A stretch of DNA of 64,000 nt, taken from assembly GCA_943735955.1 (NCBI GenBank), contig OX030958.1, forward strand, positions 3,940,031-4,004,030, in the 5' to 3' direction. Made by a program: the position numbers and the translations under genes. The stretch is from Piscicola geometra. Taxonomy: Eukaryota > Annelida > Clitellata > Hirudinida > Piscicolidae. This document shows positions 1-30,824 of the stretch, piece after piece. Each line of letters begins with the position of its first letter. Position 1 is the stretch's first letter. Under the pieces are notes generated by a model that saw nothing but the letters and a program-made list of their open reading frames with translations, searched no databases and had not been told where the DNA came from.

Positions 1-2
1 CA

Positions 3-3000
3 ACCCCACAGTTGAAAGAGGGTTCCCAGTGGACCGTGCACCTGACCGGGGGAGACAAGGGTCTCATGGACGACAGGGAGGCACCCCCTGACCCTGACAT
101 TCAGTCCAGGAAGGTTTGTTGGGCGCTGTTGGGGGGGGGGGGGTTGATTTAGAGAGGGGGTCGGTTCAGAAGTGGAAGGGAGGAGGGTAGAGATGATTGG
201 ATGTGTTGAAAGACTATTTGGAGGCTATAAAAAAGTGAATAAACAGTTTAATACATCTTAAGACCTAATTCTCAAGTGTTTGATCGAACTAAAGTGTAAA
301 TACGAGTTATATGGTAAAGAAAAGAAAGAATATTCAAAACTGGACCAATTCAAAAGTAGTTAAAACGGCCTTTATTATAAACGGACCTAAATAATACTTT
401 TTGGCATTTAAAGCTTCTTTTTACATCCCCCCTGACTGCGCGATTGATCGAGTACTTTCAGTGAATTCTTCATAAATTCTTGATGTTGAGAGGTCGTAAA
501 CTGAGTACAAATAAGTCCTAAGAGTCTTTTACGACGTGTGTAATAAAAGCCGATAAGTTTTTTATCATTTCTACGGGTTTTTTAATAAATAAAGTTTAAA
601 CAAATCAATTATATGCAAGAACACAATGTGATTGAAAAAAGCTAGCTTATCTAACTGGGCACGAAAGTATACTTACCTAATATTATTCCTATTTTCAGAA
701 CCTATGTTACTATTCACACCCTTACTCATTGCCATCATTACTCACAACACTGCCTCTCCACACCTCCGAGGCTTTTTGGGAGCATCATCCTCACCACCAA
801 AAACCACCCTTGACCCCTCACTTCACCCTCTTCCCCTTGCCAAGGCTTCAGAGTGTGAGGTGCAGTTCATGGCGATGCAGCGCAAGGACGTCTTCTACAG
901 CGGCAGCGTCTTCAATCTTCCGGAATTCACCCGCTTCAACAACATCACCGACTACACCCGATCCATCATCTCGTTGCCTAAGAATCTATCGCTCGCCACC
1001 CTTCGCACAAAGGTGGGGTAGTCTTTTCATGGGGAGGGATTGGGGGTTTGTTGGAGGGGCTGGGGGTTTTTGAGGCGTTATGGGGGGGAGGGTGGGTTAG
1101 TTCGGGGTGATGTTGTTTGATTTGTTTTAGTGCAAAAAAATCCACCGCACTTACACACATGCACAACCACCACACGCACACACATGCACAACCACTACAC
1201 GTACACACATGCACACATCCACTTCTCCAGGTGTATATATGCGGGTGCATTCCCGTGTCTGTGATGTTCAAAGAAACCATTGCTCAGGTGGGAGTGGGAG
1301 GAGGATGTGTTATATAGCCCATAGACTATATAGATGAATAGGGAGATGTTTATTTATTATTATTATTGTTATTATTATTTTCATCATCATCATTATCATC
1401 ATCATCATTATCATCATCATCATTATCATCATCATTATAGCCTCCAAACACCAACCTCGCATTTCTTCTCACCACCACCACTACTGCCACTACTACTACC
1501 ACCACGACCGGCATCACCACCACCACTACTCAAACCACGATTATCATCACCACTACCACCACCACGATGACTACCACTACCAAAAAACACCACCACCACT
1601 ACAACCACAACTCTTCCACCCCCACCACCACCATCCCCTCTCCCATCACTACACTCACCACCACCATCCCCTCTCCCATCACTACACTCACCACCACCAT
1701 TCCTTCCACCACCACCACACTCACCACCACCATCCCCTCCTCCACCACCACACTCACCACCACCACCCCCCCCCCCCAACCACCACCCTCTCTCACCACC
1801 ATCCCCTCCTCCACCACCACCCTCACCACCATCCCCCCTATCACCACCACCTCAGATGACTGACGTATCAATCTTGAAAGACAAACTCTTCGTCGTCATT
1901 TGCGTCGGCAATTTCTTGGCAGCCATGGGTATGTTCATCCCCTTCGTGTACCTCACCGACCGAGCCCTCTCCCTCGCCACGCCCCCCTCTGAGGCCGCCT
2001 TCCTTCTCTCTGTTATAGGTGCGGGATGGGGTGATGTTGTAGGGGGGGTGTTGGGGGTGATGTTGTAGGGGGGGTGTTGTAGGGGGTGATTTTGTAGGGG
2101 GGGATGTTGGGAGTGATGTGTTTTTGTTGTTGTTGTTGTTGGTGTTGGAAGGGCTGATGTCACCAACTCACATAAACAAACACAAAAAGGCATCTGCAAC
2201 ACATTCGGCCGCTTCTTGTGTGGCGTGTTGGCGAGCTTTCGTGGTGTGGACATCCTCCTACTGCACAACGTCTCGCTCATCGTCGCTGGCCTAGCCTGCG
2301 TCGCCTGCACATTCTTCGCCTCTTACGCCTCGTTGATCACCTTCTCTGTCGTCTTCGGTGTTAGCTTCGGTCTGTCTCGTTGGAAGCCTCGGAAGTCTTG
2401 CTTGATTATTTAAAAATAAATAATGGAAAAATTATTATTTTATTAATATAAATTATTCAAAAAATCTCCAGCACCCCATCCTCTTCCAACCCCACCCACC
2501 CCTTCAGCGTTCTTCATCTCGATCAGCCCGCCTCTGCTCTGCAACCTGCTGGGTCTCGAGAAGCTGACCAACGCCTATGGCCTCCTCATCATGGTCAGAG
2601 GGGTCGCCACCCTTCTTGGAACCCCCCTTGCTGGTGGGTGGGGGGAGGGTTGGTGGGATGTGGGGGGGAGGATGTTTAGGGTGTGGGGTTGTTGTGATGG
2701 GGTGTGGGGGTTTAGTTGAGGTGTGGAGAGGGGGGGGATTGGGGTTTGGGATAGTGTGGTTTGTTGGAGTGTTGGGGAAGGGGAGATAGGGATGGGATTG
2801 AATAGTTTGGTTTGTTGGATGGAGGGAAGCGATGGGAAGGGGGTACGGGAATAGTGTGGTTTGTTGTGGTCTGGGTTCGGAGTGGCTTGGTGGCTTGGTG
2901 CATATAATGGCTTATTTCCATGTCTGTATAATATAGTTCCAAAATACGGTGAAATTATTTTTTAATTAGATAAAAAACATAAAAAACACTAACAAATCTT

Positions 3001-3216
3001 CTCTGCCTCTCTCTTTCTTCGCCACCACAATGTTGAAAACGCCACCTTAAGAACAACGACAACGCCGATGATCCAACAGGCGTCTTTTACGACTTCTTCC
3101 AGAACTTCGACTTGACCTTCCACATCGGAGGCACGCTCACACTGGCTGGTGGCCTGGTCTCGCTCGCTCTGCATTGCATGCCCGCGTCGACTTCAGCGCA
3201 AGTGGCCGTCGTTTGA
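3..3216 (+). CDS. Monocarboxylate transporter (SLC16-like), C-terminal half, partial
   Basis: Exons 3-113, 845-1012, 1856-2018, 2190-2369, 2508-2633 and 3080-3216 join into 294 codons plus TGA, with matching phases and GT-AG borders. The first part is the cytoplasmic loop between TM6 and TM7, with the MCT-like motif RKDVFYSGSVFNLPEF. TM7 contains MGMFIPFVYLTD. Then follow a TM8-type stretch with NTFGRFLCG, TM9-TM10, the hallmark LLGLEKLTNAYGLL, and the last helices beginning GVFYDFF. The family is a 12-helix major-facilitator group moving lactate, pyruvate, ketone bodies or other monocarboxylates with protons; the substrate here cannot be told. The N-terminal half, including the family signature in TM1, lies before the window. 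The gene converges on the receptor gene that follows. Family assignment is firm, subfamily is not. Confidence 0.85.
1342..1438. repeat. TTA / TCATCA trinucleotide tract
   Basis: An imperfect microsatellite of TTA units grading into CATCAT units inside the second transporter intron visible here. It is not coding. Confidence 0.8.
1468..1855 (+). repeat. CCA-rich minisatellite abutting a 3' splice site
   Basis: Pyrimidine- and CA-rich DNA built from ACCACCACC runs and a repeated CTCACCACCACCATCCCCTC-like unit. It ends exactly at the acceptor of the transporter exon that starts at 1856, so it serves as its polypyrimidine region. The open reading frames through it on both strands are repeat artefacts. 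Confidence 0.85.
2020..2145 (+). repeat. G-rich GGGGGTGTTGTA repeat after a splice donor
   Basis: Short G-rich units (variants of TGTTGTAGGGGGGGTGT) begin immediately after the donor at 2018/2019 and fill most of this short transporter intron. Confidence 0.75.
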
Positions 3217-3245
3217 TCGGTCAGTGCCGATGGCGATGATGATGA

Positions 3246-3366
3246 AGGATGAGGGAGGTGGAGGAGGAAAAGGAGGAGAAGGAGGAGAAGGAGGAGAAGG
3301 AGGAGGAGAAGGAAGAGAAGGAGGAGGAGGAGGAAGAGGAGGAGAAAGAGTAGGAAAGGAAAGATA
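3246..3366 (+). repeat. GGAGGA polypurine tract
   Basis: Nearly pure purine strand of GGAGAA/GGAGGA units in the 3' flank or 3' UTR of the transporter. It could form triplex-type structures; no coding role is seen. Confidence 0.85.
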
Positions 3367-4721
3367 AAGAAAAAGAAAAAATAGAAAATTTATTTATAGC
3401 AAAACTATTTTAGCTGTTGTCAGCATCTTCGAGCAAGTCTCGTATTCCACCATTTCATACCCATTCACCATTCGAATATACACTGCAACATTTGTTCACT
3501 TCTTCATACCCACTGAGTTTGCATGTCTTTTCATTCACCTCTTATCGATTCCTTTGTTCTTATATCGACATTTTTTGCATTTTTTGCAGTAATATCCGTC
3601 TCACGTGTTATTTTCTTCTTTTAAAGAACCTAAGCTCCCTCTCTTAACTTTTCCAAGAACCTAAGCTCCCTTTCTTAACTTTTCCAAGAACCATCGCCAT
3701 TTTATCAAATCATCGTCGTCACTCTTCGTTTTAAATACATTTTAAATACCTCATTTTTATTCAGGCAAGATGAATGAATTGATTGATTCATGTAACCTTC
3801 AAAGCCACACTTTTTGACCTTCAACTCTTAGCTGCTGCTTCGGTGGACCAACAATTAGGGTCTGCGTTTTAGACTTGATTTCTTTTTTAGCGTTTGTCGA
3901 CAAGTGATCCACGCTGATGTCATTGATGCAGGGATGCTTTAGTTCATTTTTTTGTTTTTGTTTGTGTTATTTTTTTTTTGTTTCTGCTGCTTGTATTTTT
4001 GTGGTGGTTCTTTATGTAGCTGCTCATTTTTAAACCTGTCCGCATTCTTCCCTTCTGCCTATCTCGCTAACAACACACTGCTTTGCGTCTTGTCGTCTGG
4101 CAAGCATTGACCACTTTTTGGCGATTCAAAATTATTTTTAAAAGCATGTAAATGGTAGTTTCACATTCTATCAATAAATTATTTGAACATTTTTCATGTT
4201 GATAATGTCCTACAACACAATTGAAGCCTACAACATCGTGAGCATCTTCTCAAGCCATGGACGGTTTCAAAATCAAATAATCGTACTTGAAAACTTTTTT
4301 AATATTTTATATTTCCAATCCTCTTTTTCATTTCGTCGTTTCTAGTTTTTCGAAACTTTAAAAAAATATCTATAACACGCTGCTTCAAGACAGATCAACT
4401 GGCTCGGTTCAACTTATTTGCACAAAAGTAGTTTACCGAGGAAGAATTATGAATTACGCTCCGTGAAGGATGCATTGAACAATGAAACACTTGAAGATCG
4501 TCGTAAGCTTATAGTTATTCAGCTGAATCTTGCCAGGCATTCCTAATTATTTTCGGTCTAAATAGTCCGAATCTATTTGGGCCATTCGTATTTAAGGAAA
4601 GCATTTCAAGACATGCGGCATGGTTACGGCCAATACGCCAAATGAAATTAATTTCATTTATCGTTCGAAAATTTCATTAAAACACAAACACGCACGCTGG
4701 TCATAAAGTCATTTCAGTAAT

Positions 4722-4800
4722 GATCAATCAATCAATCAAATACATTTCTATAGCGCTCTTTCTTCAAAATCAAGAGCGCTCGGGAATGCACCACTCACAC
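4722..4800 (+). mobile_element. Dispersed stem-loop repeat, copy 1
   Basis: An ATCA microsatellite is followed by AATACATTTCTATAGCGCTC and a perfect 9-bp inverted repeat: AGCGCTCTT at 4752-4760 pairs with AAGAGCGCT at 4772-4780 around an 11-nt loop. Related sequences occur at 54757-54830 (minus), 37858-37912 (plus) and 27741-27800 (minus). It is probably the conserved end of a non-autonomous element; its class is not known. Confidence 0.55.
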
Positions 4801-5661
4801 GCGATGGAAACGTTCAGAGTTCCAGGCGTTGTCGCTTGATATGATAGGAAAATCGTTGTGAATTAAGATGAAAACAATGGTGTTTTTCATGAAAGCAGTA
4901 CTTTAAAAAGTAAATAAACGAATGATAAAATAACTTTTGGTAAAAAATTCAAACGAAATGGACAGGTGGATGGATGGCTGTCAAATTAAAACGGAGTCTG
5001 CAGTTGCTCGACAGTGGAGAGTCCTAACATGCAGTCGATATCTCGAATGCTGGAGGACGAATTGATGGTAGAAAAAAACTAATTTTCAAATCACCCTGAA
5101 ACCAACTGATCAACCATCGAATTTATAAGGGGGGATATTTATCACTTTAAAGTCAATCATTGAAATCAAGTCAATTTGAGTTATTCTTAGAAATGCCACT
5201 TTTATTGCAGATGATCGATGGCACAGAGGTTGCAATGGGATCGGAGCAGTGAAGTGTGTGAAACAATCAATCGTCGAAGCTTCAATAAAACTAACCTAAA
5301 ATTCCCGATCAGACTTCTGGACATTTAAAATGTTGCTGTGTGTTACTAAATAAAGTTGTAGCGGTGTTGTGTTCAGCTCTGGTGGTAACATACAGCAAGG
5401 ATTAGTTTGCTCTACACGCACAAACTCACCAAAAGTTTGCAAGACTTATTTGACCAAATATTCACTCAGCCACGGTAAACTCCCACAAGCAACTTGAGGT
5501 CCAAGAGCTTTCCCATAAACAGCATTCTCCAGCTTCCGTGGAATCACCATGGAGACATGAAATACACGGTGTAATTCGATGTAACACACAGGTTGTTCGC
5601 ATGCAAACCATCTCGCTGAAAAGTTCCAAAAAGTGGATCAACGACGACGATGACGACCAGA

Positions 5662-24950
<19,289 letters not shown>

Positions 24951-25282
24951 CTGGACGATAATGGAGAAGGCCGGGTTCTCTGACCTTGGCGACCTTCACA
25001 ACTGGCTGCATGCGATACGTTTAATTTAACGCTTGTCTGCTCTACTCACGTCAAACGTCTGTGTCTTTGTATCGCTCTGTGTGTGCTTTTGTTTGTTTTT
25101 TGTTTTTGTTTTTTGTTTTTTTTGTGAAAAGTATTTTCCTCCATTTGAATGTCTCAAATGCCCTCGAGAACCACCCACAAATAAAACTCAAACAACAAAA
25201 ACAACCAAATTAACGATACTAGAATACACAAATAGACATTAAAATACCCAGACTTAAAAACAAACATACAATGCCAAGTACG
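24951..25282. other. Spacer upstream of the receptor signal exon
   Basis: A T-rich segment (about 25080-25135) and short chance ORFs only. The missing first exon of the receptor may lie in or beyond this stretch; no convincing ATG exon was seen. Confidence 0.5.
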
Positions 25283-25528
25283 AACATACACACAATCACA
25301 CACACACACAAACAAACACACAATCACACACATAAAAACAAACACAAACACACACGCACAAACAAACACACAAACACACACACAAACAAACAAACACACA
25401 AACACACACACACAAACAAACACACAAACACACACACAAACAAACACACAAACACACACACACACAAACAAACACACAAACACACACACACAAACAAACA
25501 CACAAACACAGACACAAACACACAGGCA
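25283..25528 (+). repeat. CA / CAAACA repeat tract
   Basis: CACACA runs alternate with CAAACAAACA, forming a compound microsatellite of about 245 bp. Confidence 0.9.
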
Positions 25529-25555
25529 TCCAGGAGAACTTTTAGAAGCATTTAC

Positions 25556-25627
25556 ATCCTGGGCCTTCTTTACAGCGTCATACAACTTGTTACACTCATG
25601 CTCAAAACTCTGGGGAATCCACGACGG
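25556..25627 (-). other. Exon-like segment of unknown gene
   Basis: An AAG-ending 3' splice site at 25628 and a GAT/GTAAAT donor at 25556 enclose 24 codons in phase 0 at both ends. They read PSWIPQSF, then EHECNKLYDAVKKAQD. The residue mix looks protein-like and is unlike the repeats around it, but no family was recognised and no partner exon was found. It could be chance. Confidence 0.25.
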
Positions 25628-25798
25628 CTTTTATGATGTACACACCGGCCCACCCTTGCATCCTTTGTTTTTTCTGTTTGTTTCTATCAATTGTTTTTAA
25701 AAATTATTTGTTTAAATAGTAAACAAATATTTATTATTCATTGCCTCTCTTTAATTTCCTGTCATATTTGTCTTCAACAACATCCTTATCTTGAATTC

Positions 25799-25823
25799 TA
25801 TCATCATCATTGTCATCATCATT

Positions 25824-25870
<47 letters not shown>

Positions 25871-25985
25871 CATCATCATCATCCTCATCATCCTCATCCT
25901 CATCATCACCATCCTCATCATCACCATCCTCATCATCATCAGCATCATCATCAGCACTTCATCATCATCATCATCAGCACCTCTC
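25799..25985 (+). repeat. (TCA)n microsatellite
   Basis: Largely perfect TCATCA repeat, interrupted by CCTCAT in its second half. The polyserine, polyhistidine and polymethionine ORFs are artefacts. Confidence 0.95.
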
Positions 25986-26076
25986 ATCAAAGAGACACTC
26001 AGTAAAAGGAGTGTTCAAATCTGAAATGCACTCGTCAAAATTATTACATTTCAAATTGCCAAGTCTTCAATCACAC

Positions 26077-27432
<1,356 letters not shown>

Positions 27433-28260
27433 TCGGAGGACTACGTGTTGAAGGGACTGACACATACAAAAACACAATTACAACAAGATTCTACCGGCTC
27501 ATAAAGAATCCTAACGCCCTACTCCTCTTTCATTCCTCCTTCCTTCCTTTTTCTCTGACCTTCAATCACTCCCTTCTTCACTCTTCCTCTACTCCTCTTT
27601 CACTCAATCTTTTTCCACTTGTTCACCTTTCTTTTCCACTCCTCCTTCGTTCCCTCACTCGATGCATCACTCATCCATCTTTCCTTGCCGTCTTATCTGC
27701 ATCCACATAGATTCGTCTGCTATCTCTTCTATCTGACCCCAGTTATTTGAGCGCCAGAATGCACTTTTCTCTCTTAACTTAGCGCTATATAAACGAACAG
27801 ATCTCTACTCGATTTGTTTCAAACATGAACAAGCCTGACTTATCGGCCGTCCATCTATCCACTCATCCATCCAATCAAGCACACAACAACAAAAACATCG
27901 CTAAACAAACATTCGAAATACAAAAGAATACAAAAACATGCTGAGAATACCAAAGAAACAACAAAGTGAAAAAATACCAAAAAAGAAAACAAAATGCAAA
28001 GGTAAAAAAAACACTCAAAAAAACAAACCGAAAACAGAAAAATACAGATAAAGAAATAAAGTAGAAGAGATATCTTATCGCAAGATTCATTCATTCATAC
28101 CATTGTATCTGAATGAAAGAAGAGTGATGGAAAGAATGGAAAAATAAAAGAAAATCAATCCATCACTGGAGAGTGAATGAAAAGTAGGCAATGGCAGTGC
28201 TCAATGCTAAGCAACGCTCTTCAAATCGAGCATCCATCCATCAACCTAGCACCGTTTAGT
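27433..28260. other. Intergenic spacer
   Basis: C/T-rich DNA at 27505-27680, one dispersed stem-loop repeat copy (27741-27800) and A-rich DNA after it. No gene was recognised. Confidence 0.5.
27741..27800 (-). mobile_element. Dispersed stem-loop repeat, copy 4 (diverged)
   Basis: On the minus strand it reads TTCGTTTATATAGCGCTAAG and, further on, GCATTCTGGCGCTC. This gives the same order of TATAGCGCT, A/T spacer and GGCGCT as the copy at 4722-4800, with substitutions in the second arm. Confidence 0.4.
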
Positions 28261-28364
28261 TTCATCACTATCATCACCCTCAACATCCTTAATGCCTTCT
28301 TCATCATCCTCATCTTCGTCACCACCCCCATCATCATCACTATCATCACCCTCAACATCCTTAC

Positions 28365-28607
28365 ATCATCTTCATCTTCATCTTCGTCACCACCCCCATC
28401 ATCATCACTATCATCATATTCGTCATCACCTTCCACATCATCATTGTAAATGTTATCTTCATTTTCATCCACTAAATAATCAAGCGCATCAAAATGAATT
28501 TCAATGGTGACGTCACACTCACCGGAGTGGAGGAGTGGCTTGACTTGGTGGGTGGTGGTGATGATGATGAGGGTGAGAACTGAGGTCGCTTGTGACGCGG
28601 GACACAT
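28365..28607 (-). other. Possible first exon, acidic protein of unknown type
   Basis: An ATG at 28607 opens 81 codons ending at a good donor (GAT/GTAAGG). The start reads MCPASQATSVLTLIIITTTH, followed by ECDVTIEIHFDALDYLVDEN and an Asp/Glu tail encoded by a GAT-rich repeat. The middle part is not repeat-derived. No family was recognised, and the acidic tail could simply be a microsatellite read in one frame. Confidence 0.25.
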
Positions 28608-28684
28608 TTTTGTTATAAATCTTCGTTTTATGATTTTTACAAATTCAAAATTACGTCACTACGTGTGGTTTGTTCAACTCGCAG

Positions 28685-28785
28685 AGTTCAAACTAAACGA
28701 CGAAACTTTAAAGCTTTATACGCTCCTACATGCATTGAGTGATGACTCAGTTCCAAAAGAAGAAGAAAAAGAAAGAATTGAAAAA
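28685..28785 (+). other. Exon-like segment whose donor starts a 20-bp array
   Basis: A strong acceptor (TTTGTTCAACTCGCAG) precedes 101 nt read in phase 1-0 as FKLNDETLKLYTLLHALSDD, then SVPKEEEKERIEK, ending at AAA/GTGAGT. Composition and splice sites are exon-like. The protein was not recognised, and no upstream or downstream exon of the same gene was found in the window. Confidence 0.35.
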
Positions 28786-29190
28786 GTGAGTGAAGGAGCT
28801 AAGAGGTGAGTGAGGGAGTTAGGAGGTGAGTGAGGGAGCTAAGAGGTGAGTGAGGGAGTTAAAAGGTGAGTGAGGGAGTTAAGAGGTGAGTGAGGGAGTT
28901 AAGAGGTGAGTGAGGGAGTTAAGAGGTGAGTGAGGGAGTTAAGAGGTGATTGAGGGAGTTAATAGGTGAGTGAGGGAGTTAAGAGGTGAGTGAGGGAGTT
29001 AAGAGGTGAGTGAGGGAGTTAAGAGGTGAGTGAGGGAGCTAAGAGGTCAGTGAGGGAGCTAAGAGGTCAGTGAGGGAGCTAAGAGGTCAGTGAGGGAGTT
29101 ATGAGGTGAGTGAGGGAGTTAAGAGGTGAGTGAGGGAGTTAAGAGGTGAGTGAGGGAGTTAAGAGGTCAGTGAGGGAGTTAAAAGATGAG
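28786..29190 (+). repeat. 20-bp minisatellite made of a consensus 5' splice site
   Basis: About 20 tandem copies of GTGAGTGAGGGAGTTAAGAG start exactly at the donor of the exon-like segment ending at 28785. Most units keep AG/GTGAGT intact; one has GTGATT and several have GTCAGT. Shorter GAGTGAGTGAAAG units follow to about 29290. Confidence 0.92.
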
Positions 29191-29299
29191 TGAGTGAAAG
29201 GATGAGTGAGTGAAAGGATGAGTGAGTGAAAGAAGGAGTAAATGGAGGGATGAGTGAGTGATATATAGATTGAGTGAGTAAAGAAGGAGAGTGAATTGT

Positions 29300-29461
29300 T
29301 TAGATGAATGAGTGGGTGGGTCCAGAAAAGAGGGAAATGACGAAGGCGATCATGATGACGATGAGGAGGAAGAGGAAGAGGAGGATGAGGATGATAATGA
29401 TGCTGATAGGTAGGTTGGAGCTTCTGTAGTTGGTTTTGGCGGTCTTTGAAGCCTTGGTCAT
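29300..29461 (-). CDS. Possible 53-aa single-pass membrane micropeptide
   Basis: An ATG at 29461 opens 53 codons to TAA. The N-terminus MTKASKTAKTNYRSSNLPIS is basic and polar. It is followed by about 24 hydrophobic Ile/Leu/Phe/Val residues and a short SGPTHSFI tail. A good acceptor (CCCTTCTTTTTCACAG) lies 42 nt upstream of the ATG, as expected for a 5' UTR intron. The hydrophobic part is encoded by an ATC/CTC repeat, so it may be a repeat artefact. No known micropeptide was recognised. Confidence 0.25.
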   Translation of the reverse strand: MTKASKTAKTNYRSSNLPISIIIILILLFLFLLIVIMIAFVISLFSGPTHSFI

Positions 29462-29509
29462 GACGTTTACAGAGGGATGTTGGAAGTGAAGTGAGGTGGA
29501 TCACTGTGA

Positions 29510-30340
29510 AAAAGAAGGGTGCACATTGGTGTGTTAGTCATGTGGTGTAGTGTTGCTGTGAAGGTGTCAGAGAGGTTGGTTTGAAATTTTGTGGCGTAGT
29601 GATGTTATGAATATGTAGGGATTAGTTTGGTTAATGATCGGTGGCAGATCGTGACATAGTTCTAAAGGTTTCAACGCTGTGAAGAAGAAGCAGGGGCTGA
29701 AACATGTTTATATAGAGTTTAATGATTTTTAATGATTTTTAATGATTTTGATGTTCTAATCTCTCTTTTTTATTTCGATTTTGGATGTTTTAAGGAATTT
29801 TTTGAAAAAGAACTATTTCAAGTTCAAAACGTCTTTTACAAAAATAGTTATAATAATTTTCGGAAATGAAAAATTAAGATGTTTAACTTGAATGAAAAGT
29901 TTTTTTATCGAAACACGAAATTTGCAAAAGCTCCCTTGACAAAACAGCTCTTTGAAAAACTTTTTCTTTTTATTCCAGCACTCTACAAAATTTTCAATTT
30001 CATTTATATGTTTTCAATAAATATTTATTTTGTAAAAAATTTCAAATAATATATTTATATTCCCTAGTAAAGTTGGTTTCTTTAAAGATTTATATCTTTT
30101 CAATTCAATTTATCAGTCCTGATTATCAAACAACACACGTCCACACTCATCGCAACCTCCCGCCTTTATACCCACATCTCCATTCACTGCAACTTTCCCT
30201 AGATTTTTTCAAGAGTATTTTTGTGCAAACTACTTGTTTATGGGGCTTTCAGTTCGCAAAAATAAATATTTTAAATTATTTCGAACAGCTAGAACAAATA
30301 CAGAGTGTAAGTGATTTCTTCTTATACAGTGATCGGCCGT
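29510..30340. other. Intergenic AT-rich spacer
   Basis: Nothing recognisable. An 89-codon plus-strand ORF near 30073 has no similarity noted. Confidence 0.55.
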
Positions 30341-30695
<355 letters not shown>

Positions 30696-30824
30696 ATGGT
30701 CTGTGGATGTGATTCGAATGAAGAGTCTCCAACACGGGTACTTTATAGTGACCTTGTTTGACCCACACAAGACCCTGCCATTAATCCCGCATCACTCAAG
30801 CCTGCATGAACAGTTACTCTGCAT

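Larger units (their letters stand above)
3217..5661. other. Convergent intergenic spacer between transporter and receptor genes
   Basis: AT-rich DNA between two stop codons that face each other. It holds a GGA-rich polypurine tract (3246-3366), a 31-bp perfect-looking tandem duplication (about 3625-3687) and one dispersed stem-loop repeat (4722-4800). An AATAAA on the minus strand at 5201-5206 lies about 455 nt beyond the receptor stop and may be its polyadenylation signal. No gene was recognised here. Confidence 0.6.
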
